Assembly (NCBI GenBank): GCA_017938145.1
Contig: JAGBCB010000033.1
Coordinates: 26,835-90,834 of the forward strand
Source: Lachnospiraceae bacterium
Lineage (GTDB): Bacteria > Bacillota > Clostridia > Lachnospirales > Lachnospiraceae
Length of the DNA: 64,000 bases
Direction of reading: 5' to 3'
In this document: in pieces, positions 25,494-32,572 of the stretch
Position numbering within the stretch: the first letter of the stretch is position 1
How the letters are laid out: each line of letters starts with the position of its first letter
Notes under the pieces: model-generated
Told to the model about the DNA's origin: nothing
Databases searched by the model: none
Seen by the model: only the letters and a program-made list of their open reading frames with translations
Position numbers and translations under genes: made by a program

Positions 25494-25652
25494 TTTTGTA
25501 TTCTCCTGTTTGGTAAATTCAGCCGGGTGTCATATCGGATTTTATCCGCACCCTACTGTAACTTTACCATATAAAATTCTGTCAAAAATTACTACCAAGT
25601 CCGGCTTGAACTTTCGCAACCAATAGTTGCAAACCGCATAAACAAAGGTTTT

Positions 25653-26867
25653 TTACTTTATACTGTCTGCCATAATCTGTGCCCACTCTTCCATGGTAAA
25701 ATAGTTTTCCTGCCCTCCGGCATATTCGTGGAAGGTTCCCTGAAGCACCTTGTTTCCATGCACCAAAACTATCTTTTCCATGTGGATGTCATCGATATAT
25801 GCCATGGCATAGTCCACGCCCAAATCCAGCTCACCGATTATTTCAAAGTCCCGCTCCTTATCCATCCGCATGTAGTCCTTTGCCACAAGCTTTGCCATCC
25901 ACGGCCACCTTACTTCGTGATAATTTACATCCCAAAGCCCGTAAACACTTCTGTCCTCTGTTACCCAGACTTCCGCCACTTCTTCCCAGATATAATTCAC
26001 CGGTGCCAGCACATCAGACCATTCCACCACGGTATTAGAATACCCCATCGGCCTTATTTCATAAGTTTTTCCCGGTGCAATATCTGCCATAGTAGCAAAT
26101 GGCGGATTTCCGGTATAGTCTTTTAAAGGAATTTCATCCTCAAATAAAACGTTGCGGTGAATATTGGCAAGCACCAGACATCCCCAGGCACAACATGCCA
26201 ATATCACAATAATATTTTTTACCGGCTGAATCCACGCTTTCTTTTTCCAGTCTTTTTCCCGATTCAGCTGCTCGCCTTTTTTCAATTTCTTCCGGAGTTT
26301 TGTATAATATACAAACTTCCACACCGGACTGAGAATGAAATATAATATCAGCGCCAAACTAAAGAAATAAAACCAGGTTTTCATATAAAGCATTGGTACA
26401 AGAAACGCCCCGTTCTTCTTAACTAACGGATACAAAACCAACCAAATTAAACAAGTCGTAACGGAAGAAAGCTGCCGTTTTTCTACCATCTTCATAGTAA
26501 TGGCCTGTATCTCCGGATCGGTATTCATCTCCCGCACATCTTCCCGCATGGAACGGTAAATATAAAACTCTCCCCGTCTGACCACAAACTCCCAACCAAG
26601 AGCTTCCGAAATTTCCCGTTGCTCTTTTTCCGGACCATCGCCATCCGCTAGAATATTGCCCGGGGTTTCGCCTGCCTGCAGCCGGTACTTTACCTTCCTC
26701 GGCTCTTCCTTGTGGAAAAAACCAAATCCGCAAAAGAAACCGTCGCTTGTTAAAAACAAACCTTCCTCCGCCAAATCCTCCAGCCAGCTTTCCATTCCCT
26801 CCACATCATAGGAAGGACATGGTGCCAAACGATAATAGGTCTTCTGTTCCTCATTATTTCCACTCAT
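25653..26867 (-). CDS. DUF2812-domain membrane protein
   Basis: The 404-residue protein begins with a DUF2812 domain (YYRLAPCPSYDVEGMESWLEDLAEEGL, about residues 10-36) found next to PadR regulators in Firmicutes. Three membrane helices follow (about 140-240), then an external or cytoplasmic C-terminal part. I place the start at the ATG at 26867: GGGGTG lies about 7 bases upstream, and this ATG overlaps the PadR stop region by 14 bases. A longer frame to 26912 would overlap PadR by 59 bases. The function of the family is not known; coupling to PadR suggests the two form a sensor-effector unit. Confidence 0.85.
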   Translation of the reverse strand: MSGNNEEQKTYYRLAPCPSYDVEGMESWLEDLAEEGLFLTSDGFFCGFGFFHKEEPRKVKYRLQAGETPGNILADGDGPEKEQREISEALGWEFVVRRGEFYIYRSMREDVREMNTDPEIQAITMKMVEKRQLSSVTTCLIWLVLYPLVKKNGAFLVPMLYMKTWFYFFSLALILYFILSPVWKFVYYTKLRKKLKKGEQLNREKDWKKKAWIQPVKNIIVILACCAWGCLVLANIHRNVLFEDEIPLKDYTGNPPFATMADIAPGKTYEIRPMGYSNTVVEWSDVLAPVNYIWEEVAEVWVTEDRSVYGLWDVNYHEVRWPWMAKLVAKDYMRMDKERDFEIIGELDLGVDYAMAYIDDIHMEKIVLVHGNKVLQGTFHEYAGGQENYFTMEEWAQIMADSIK

Positions 26868-27192
26868 CCAGGTCACCCCTTTCAAACGCTGCCGCCTTGG
26901 CATCCTCCACACACTGTTTCAAACGCGCCACTTCTTCGGTATAAGCCAACCGCCCCTTTTCTGTAATTTCATAGGTGCGCTTCCGGCCTTCCACCTGTAC
27001 CTCCACAATATATTTTTCCTTCTCAAACTTTCCCAAAATAGTATAAAGCGTTGCCGGTCCAATCAAAATACGGCCTTTCGTCCGCTTCTCAATAAACTCC
27101 GCCACATCAATGCCGCACATAGCACCCTTGCAAAAGGCCATCAGCACATAAAACATGGTTTCTGTCAACAATTCCATGGATTTCTTTGGCAT
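26854..27192 (-). CDS. PadR-family transcriptional repressor
   Basis: The 112-residue protein has the PadR winged helix (about residues 8-90: LLTETMFYVLMAFCKGAMCG, IGPATLYTILGKFEKEKYI, GRKRTYEITEKGR) and a short C-terminal dimerisation helix. The ATG at 27192 has AAAGGTGGGG upstream. The longer frame to 27219 would put the operator in coding sequence. It is the first gene of a two-gene operon with the DUF2812 protein. Two overlapping palindromes cover the start site of its own promoter, so it is almost certainly autoregulated. Confidence 0.92.
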   Translation of the reverse strand: MPKKSMELLTETMFYVLMAFCKGAMCGIDVAEFIEKRTKGRILIGPATLYTILGKFEKEKYIVEVQVEGRKRTYEITEKGRLAYTEEVARLKQCVEDAKAAAFERGDLDEWK

Positions 27193-27209
27193 GTTATCCC
27201 CACCTTTCA

Positions 27210-27266
27210 ATATCATCAAACGATATCATCTAACGATATTATATAATATATACCTATACCTGTCAA
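27210..27266 (-). promoter_or_regulatory. PadR operon promoter with two overlapping operators
   Basis: On the leftward strand TTGACA (27261-27266) and TATAAT (27238-27243) are 17 bases apart, a consensus promoter. Immediately after it lie two copies of ATATCGTTNGATGATAT (27223-27239 and 27210-27226). They share four bases in the middle, and each is an ATATC-N7-GATAT palindrome. Confidence 0.85.
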
Positions 27267-27315
27267 CTTATTCCTTTTCGTCTCAATCCATCGCCTCCGC
27301 ACCGTATTATCACCC

Positions 27316-27594
27316 GGCTGTGGAGGCAAATTTATTTAGACTTCCGCTTTTTACAACATAAAAGGGCTATTGCAAGATGCTTATATTTCATCCAACGGTA
27401 TCCAAGTGTCCGACCTCTCAGCGGATTGACGTTTGTTTTCGGCAGACATGGCAATCTTTTGCCGTGTCTGACAGAAACAGACGGCAGTCCGAGGAGGCAG
27501 GCGAACACGGATACCATTGGATGAAATATATCTTTGCAATAGCCCTTGTAGCCTTATAAAAAAGCTGAAATATTATAAATTTGCTTCCACAGCC
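27316..27594. repeat. 279-bp imperfect palindrome
   Basis: The left arm (27316-27454) and right arm (27459-27594) are inverted copies around a 4-base centre. By hand alignment about four in five positions match. Blocks such as GGCTGTGG, AGGGCTATTGCAA, TTTCATCCAA and GGTATCC are shared exactly. The right arm ends inside the last codons of the TSCPD gene, and the left arm carries an inverted copy of that gene's last codons. It fills the gap between the PadR and TSCPD genes. It could be a miniature transposable element or a large structured RNA end. Confidence 0.85.
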
Positions 27595-27818
27595 AGTGCC
27601 AGCTGGTTCGGACAGGAATTGTCACCGCGGCACTCAATGCCCTTTAAGCGCTTTACCAGTTCGGTAGCTTCCATGCCCTCGGCAAGTCTTGCAACACCCT
27701 GTGTGTTACCACGGCATCCGCCGATAAACTGTACATTGCGAACGATTCCGTCCACAATGTCAAATTCGATTCCTCTGGAGCATACGCCCTGTGTCTTGTA
27801 TGATACGTGCTTTTCCAT
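27573..27818 (-). CDS. TSCPD-domain protein (TIGR03905 type)
   Basis: The 81-residue protein follows the family pattern: KTQGVCSRGIEFDI, then VRNVQFIGGCRGNTQG, then a C-terminal Cys motif. The signature that names the family, TSCPD, here reads NSCPN. The domain also occurs at the end of some ribonucleotide reductases; the stand-alone form has no known function and may bind metal through its Cys residues. Its last eight codons lie in the right arm of the large palindrome. It follows the DUF3881-like gene after 15 bases and is probably cotranscribed. Confidence 0.88.
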   Translation of the reverse strand: MEKHVSYKTQGVCSRGIEFDIVDGIVRNVQFIGGCRGNTQGVARLAEGMEATELVKRLKGIECRGDNSCPNQLALAVEANL

Positions 27819-27833
27819 ATTCTCTCTTCCTTT

Positions 27834-28706
27834 CTATACTTCTACTTTGCCCTGCATCCACACATTGCCGCGGAAACGACGGCCCACCGCCGGCTCACCC
27901 AGTAAATCGTCTACATGAATGCACACATCGTAGTTCATCTCGTTGCACTCTACGTTCATTACGTAGAATTCTTCATTTGTATAAATATTTCTCTGCCGCT
28001 CCACGCTGTTGATGTAACCCAGAATGGAGTAATTGTCCGACTCCGAACCATAGGGAATAAAGCTGGTTTCCACAATAGAGTAAATATCCTCTTTGCGGAT
28101 GCGTCTGCTTACAACCGCATACTGGTCGATATCATCAAAGGTCAGACTCTGCATGGCCTCCTGATTTCCCTGCTTTGCCTCTGCAATCAGGGCAGAACGG
28201 TTCTTCAGATCTGTTTTAACCTTTTCGGCTTCTTTTGATGTTTTTTCCACCGGAAGAAGTATTTTTCCTTCCGATGCCAGTGCCGCCAAATAAACCGGGC
28301 ATTTTCTGCGTTCCTTCTTTTTGATTGGATTTTTTAAATAATCCACCACATTCTGGATATAGAAAATCAAAGAAACACCCAGACGGTAATCGTCACACAT
28401 ACCGGTATAAGCATCTGTGTCTACCCGCTTGTTTACAAACAGCGGTTCTTCCGTTGTAATAGCATTGCCCCGGCGGAACGGGAAGTAATGTGCCACATGA
28501 AACACACCATGGGCATCAGTTTCTCCACGCACCACCACGCCGGTATCCTCTGTCACCTCCATTATGAGCTCCACAACGGAACGTTCTTCTGACACACGGA
28601 ATACCTGCTTTTCCGTGGCATTATCTATTACCAGACTAATTAACTTTTCTTCGTCGTTCCGGCTTTTAATACTGCCAAAGCCGACTGCTCTTAAAAAACT
28701 ATGCAC
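27834..28706 (-). CDS. DUF3881-like protein
   Basis: The 290-residue soluble protein begins (V)HSFLRAVGFGSIKSR, the style of the Lachnospiraceae family DUF3881. It has no signal peptide or membrane segment. The middle has a basic patch (PIKKKERRK, about 125-133). The C-terminal part (about 225-290: YSILGYINSVERQRNIYTNEEFYVMNVECNEMNYDVCIHVDDLLGEP broken here only as description) looks like a small beta domain. The start is GTG at 28706 with AGAGAGGA upstream. Function unknown. It lies 16 bases downstream of the four-helix membrane protein gene in the same direction. Confidence 0.7.
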   Translation of the reverse strand: MHSFLRAVGFGSIKSRNDEEKLISLVIDNATEKQVFRVSEERSVVELIMEVTEDTGVVVRGETDAHGVFHVAHYFPFRRGNAITTEEPLFVNKRVDTDAYTGMCDDYRLGVSLIFYIQNVVDYLKNPIKKKERRKCPVYLAALASEGKILLPVEKTSKEAEKVKTDLKNRSALIAEAKQGNQEAMQSLTFDDIDQYAVVSRRIRKEDIYSIVETSFIPYGSESDNYSILGYINSVERQRNIYTNEEFYVMNVECNEMNYDVCIHVDDLLGEPAVGRRFRGNVWMQGKVEV

Positions 28707-28722
28707 TATAAATCCTCTCTAA

Positions 28723-29895
28723 CTATGCTTCTGTAAAAGAAGCCGGTTCTGTTTCTTTCTTGTTGTTTCGGATAACAGCAAGAAGAATGCCCGCCAAAAT
28801 CAATAACACAGCGGCCATTAGACCTATCTTACCAACCTTTTCGAATCCGGTCAAGCACCAACCTGCGATTTCTTCAAGCATTGGCATAACAAATTCCGGA
28901 AGTTCCGTACCTGTGCCTCCCTCTGCCATCATCTTGGAAAGCTCAGAATTCAGTAAATTCAGGGCAATTCCCGGAACGGCCTTCGCAACGGCAAAAAAGC
29001 CTCCACCGATAATCAGTGTAAAAGCACCGGCAGTAAAGAATCCGGACGGACGGAACCAGTGACACACCAGTAAGAGCAGCAGGAAAAAGGCTGTAACCCC
29101 AAGTAAAATATATCCGGCCAGACTAATATCCTTGCAAAGTAAGGTTCTGTCAGTCAGACTGTATCCGTATTTGGTTTCCAGTTCCTTCAGCTCCTTATAC
29201 TCCGGCATATCATAGATGCTGTTAAATGCTTTGGATACTTCCTGCTCCAATTCTGTCACTTCCGTATCCACCATCGGAATTACTTCCGTATCGAAAACAT
29301 TTCTTGCTTCTTCCATGGCAATATTGGTTGCTTCCTCCTTTGCCTTGGTCATAATTTCCTGTCTCTCGCTCTCAGACAGTTTGTCGTAAGTCTCTCCGTA
29401 TTCCTTTTTTACTTCCTCTTCCAGAGACTCTTCAACGGTTGCTTTTATTTCTTCTGTTACGGTAGTTTCAAAATACTCGTTTAACATTGTCTTTAAAAAG
29501 TTTTTCTGATGGGACAAATCAACCTGATATTCTTTGCCCTGTACAATGGCATGATAAACATCAGAAAGAATGGTCTCTGCCTGCTGCTTTGGTAAAATCT
29601 CCTTTGCATCCAATTCCGGCAAAGCAGCTCCGTTACCCATGCCTTCCGGCATACCTTCGGCAAGCCCCTCTTCCAGTCCCTGCTCCAAGCCTTCAATTAT
29701 CAAATTGTATCCCCAATCTACGCCTCCGTTTCTTACGAAGGACTGATACAGTTCTTCCTCTCTGTCCGGAGCAATCACCGATTCCAAGGTAAATACTGCA
29801 CTTGCTCCTGCTCCGCCTGCAAATATAAACGGAAACAAAATTATACTGAATATAACCGCTATCACAATTGCAATTGCACTGGTCTTCTTTTTCAT
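28723..29895 (-). CDS. Membrane protein with large external helical domain, unknown function
   Basis: The 390-residue protein has an N-terminal membrane helix (about 8-30). A long, acidic, helix-rich region (about 35-260, many Glu/Lys repeats such as EEVKKEYGETYDKLSESERQ) is probably outside and partly coiled coil. Three more membrane helices follow, with a cytoplasmic basic tail (NNKKETEP). I do not recognise a family. Its ATG is two bases past the stop codon of the DegV-kinase gene, so it is likely produced together with that sensor and may be part of its signal input. Confidence 0.8.
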   Translation of the reverse strand: MKKKTSAIAIVIAVIFSIILFPFIFAGGAGASAVFTLESVIAPDREEELYQSFVRNGGVDWGYNLIIEGLEQGLEEGLAEGMPEGMGNGAALPELDAKEILPKQQAETILSDVYHAIVQGKEYQVDLSHQKNFLKTMLNEYFETTVTEEIKATVEESLEEEVKKEYGETYDKLSESERQEIMTKAKEEATNIAMEEARNVFDTEVIPMVDTEVTELEQEVSKAFNSIYDMPEYKELKELETKYGYSLTDRTLLCKDISLAGYILLGVTAFFLLLLLVCHWFRPSGFFTAGAFTLIIGGGFFAVAKAVPGIALNLLNSELSKMMAEGGTGTELPEFVMPMLEEIAGWCLTGFEKVGKIGLMAAVLLILAGILLAVIRNNKKETEPASFTEA

Positions 29896-29896
29896 T

Positions 29897-32572
29897 TTAC
29901 TCGTCCTTGCCTTTCTTTATGTATAAGACACCCATTGCACCCAAACCACAGTTACTGGAAATAGTAGCAGATGCCTTCTGAAATTCAATCCGCTCAAATT
30001 TCTGATATTTCAAAACTTCTTCCTTAAACTCCTTCAACTGCTTAGAGCTGCAGCCTGCATAGGTAATAAACAATAATCTTGTGTCGATATTCTTTTTACC
30101 CTTAAAGTTTTGGCGGATATAGTCTGTATATGCAGTCTTCATGGAACCGCATTTTACTCCGGCAAAAGAGAATTTACTCTTTTTCAAATAGATAACCGGA
30201 TGCAGATTAAATACCTCGCAGATTCGTTTTACATTATTCGAGATTTTACCGTTCCGGTACAAAGATTCTGCCGAAGGAACAATGAAACTGGTCGCAATCT
30301 TATTCTTCATTACTTCCAGATCTTTCACAATTTCATCCACGGTCAGTCCTCTGCTTACCAAATGGGCAGCCCGCATTACCATAAGACCAAGGCCACTGGA
30401 TAAATGCCCGGAATCCACTACAATAACATTATCAAAGCCCTGGGCAGCTGCCATAGCAACCTTATATCCATTACCGACCTTTTGTGCTGTAGTTACATGA
30501 ATTACTTTTTCTCCGACACCAAGCGCATTCGAGAAAAACGTTTCAAATTCCTCCACCGATGCGGTCTGGGACTTCGCCTTGCCTTCATCTGTAGCAAGAT
30601 ATTCCAGTAAATTATCCGATGTAATTTCGTTAATATCACAGAAACGGCCCTTGTCGGTATGTACATAACAATACATCGTACGGATATCGTAATGGTCCAA
30701 AAATTCCTTTGGTAAATCACAAACACAATCGGTAGTAATTTGAATCTTTTTTCGTTTTGCGCCTGTAATATTTTGAATCAGTTCCGTCTCTTCCTGGGTT
30801 TCCACAGCATTATATTCTACCAATTCCTTCGGAAGGTATTTTAACAACACTGCTTCCAGTAGGGAACTGCTGATTGGCTTTGCGAGGTAATTTTGGAAGC
30901 CCTTTTCCTGATAAATCTGCTCAGCTCCTGCTGTAACATTTGCTGTCAAAGCAATCACCGGAACTTCGCGGCATAAGCCGTTCTCCTGCTGACGTACACG
31001 GTTTAATGTTTCTACGCCATCCATTTCCGGCATCATATGGTCCATAAAAATTACGTTATAAAAATGCTGTTTCGTAAGTTCCAGACATTCCTTGCCGCTT
31101 TTTGCAAGATCTACCTGAATTTTTGTTTCACGTAACAGTTTTTTTGCTACCAGCAGATTCATCTCGTTATCGTCTACAACCAGCACATGCGCATCGGGAG
31201 CTTCAAAAATCTGCTTATATTTCTTTCTTTTATGTGTAGAACCTCTGGTCATGAAATCCATATGTCCCATTGGATTTTCATTAACAATGTCCTGTTCAAT
31301 CTGGATAGTAAACACAGAACCCTTCTGATAAATACTGTCAACGGTGATTTTACCACCCATCATCTCTACCAGTTGGTGGGAAATGGACAAACCGAGACCT
31401 GTACCTTCAATTCCTGCATTGGTTCCTTCATCTACACGCTGGAAGGACTGGAACAGTCTGTCCATGTCTTCCTTTCGGATGCCGATACCGGAGTCACGAA
31501 TGGAAATAGTTAACAGAATTTTGTTATTGTCCTTCATTTCACTACGGGCAGATAAAGAAATAAAACCTTTTTGTGTATATTTTACCGCATTAGACAACAA
31601 ATTTATAACTACCTGCTTAATACGAACTTCATCACCATACAGCATCGATGGAATTTCCGGAGAAATATCCAGTTTAAATTCCAACTTCTTTTCATGAGCT
31701 CGAATCCAGATTAAATTTACCAGTTCACTGAACATGGCACCGGTTTCGTACTGAATCGGAACAATTTCCATTTTACCGGACTCGATTTTTGACATGTCTA
31801 AAATATCATTAATCAGAGCCAGCAGCATTTTACTTGCATCCTGGATATGAATGGCATTTTCCGCTATCTCTTCTGAAATATCTTCTCTGAGAATCATTTC
31901 ATTTAAACCGATAATAGTATTAATCGGTGTGCGGATTTCATGGCTCATATTGGCAAAGAAGTTATTTCTAGTTCTTGACAAACGCTCCAGTTCATGGTTT
32001 TGTTCCACAACCCGCTGCTGCTCTGCTTCGTATACTTTGTTTTGGAACCGGACAATCAGACCGATAATCAAAGTAACAATCAGAATACTAAAAATAATAT
32101 CTTCATAGGAAGTCCACTCGTCCTTCAACGGAACTACCGCCCTTGGATGATGATACGAATAAACATAGCAAAACAACACGCTGGACAAGGATATCAACAA
32201 CATGGTCCAAAACATTTTACCCCGGATTAACAAAAATACAATAAACAATCCAAGAACGAACCAGGCACTGATGCCACTTTTTACACCACCACTGGTAAAA
32301 AAAGCAAGCGGAAGAATGACGCAGTTTAACAGGAAAATCAGAATGCAACTGCATAACTCTACTTTTTTTGTCTTTTTTGCAATAAACATTAATGCACAGG
32401 CAGCAACACCACCAAGTAATGTAACCAATACTACAATAAACGGAAGATTGGAAAACATGGAAGTAAAACTTCCCGCAAAGGCTGCCATCATACCTCCGAA
32501 GGCTGCCACCTGGAATATTTTTAATTCAAACGGGCTATCCAGATCATAAAAATACTTTGATAATTTACGCAT
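29897..32572 (-). CDS. Hybrid histidine kinase fused to a DegV fatty-acid-binding domain
   Basis: The 891-residue protein has about six membrane helices (residues about 15-175) and a short coiled coil. HisKA follows with His211 in NMSHEIRTPINT, then an ATPase domain (NLLSNAVKYTQKG, GTGLGLSISHQ). A receiver has Asp511 in FMDHMMPEMDG. A complete DegV domain (about 605-890: IQITTDCVCDLP, VIVVDSGHLSSGLGLMVM, KISNNVKRI, GLGAMGVLYIKK) ends the protein. DegV/FakB proteins hold a fatty acid. I prefer the second ATG (32572), 8 bases after GGAGG, over the one at 32578. The gene overlaps the upstream hybrid kinase by 8 bases and lies in a signalling operon. No HPt domain is present; one is supplied by the neighbour. 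Confidence 0.92.
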   Translation of the reverse strand: MRKLSKYFYDLDSPFELKIFQVAAFGGMMAAFAGSFTSMFSNLPFIVVLVTLLGGVAACALMFIAKKTKKVELCSCILIFLLNCVILPLAFFTSGGVKSGISAWFVLGLFIVFLLIRGKMFWTMLLISLSSVLFCYVYSYHHPRAVVPLKDEWTSYEDIIFSILIVTLIIGLIVRFQNKVYEAEQQRVVEQNHELERLSRTRNNFFANMSHEIRTPINTIIGLNEMILREDISEEIAENAIHIQDASKMLLALINDILDMSKIESGKMEIVPIQYETGAMFSELVNLIWIRAHEKKLEFKLDISPEIPSMLYGDEVRIKQVVINLLSNAVKYTQKGFISLSARSEMKDNNKILLTISIRDSGIGIRKEDMDRLFQSFQRVDEGTNAGIEGTGLGLSISHQLVEMMGGKITVDSIYQKGSVFTIQIEQDIVNENPMGHMDFMTRGSTHKRKKYKQIFEAPDAHVLVVDDNEMNLLVAKKLLRETKIQVDLAKSGKECLELTKQHFYNVIFMDHMMPEMDGVETLNRVRQQENGLCREVPVIALTANVTAGAEQIYQEKGFQNYLAKPISSSLLEAVLLKYLPKELVEYNAVETQEETELIQNITGAKRKKIQITTDCVCDLPKEFLDHYDIRTMYCYVHTDKGRFCDINEITSDNLLEYLATDEGKAKSQTASVEEFETFFSNALGVGEKVIHVTTAQKVGNGYKVAMAAAQGFDNVIVVDSGHLSSGLGLMVMRAAHLVSRGLTVDEIVKDLEVMKNKIATSFIVPSAESLYRNGKISNNVKRICEVFNLHPVIYLKKSKFSFAGVKCGSMKTAYTDYIRQNFKGKKNIDTRLLFITYAGCSSKQLKEFKEEVLKYQKFERIEFQKASATISSNCGLGAMGVLYIKKGKDE

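Noticed and set aside
27332-27559. Open frames of about 60 codons on both strands within the palindrome
   Set aside because: Mirror-image composition from the inverted repeat, no ribosome binding sites, no known transposase motif.
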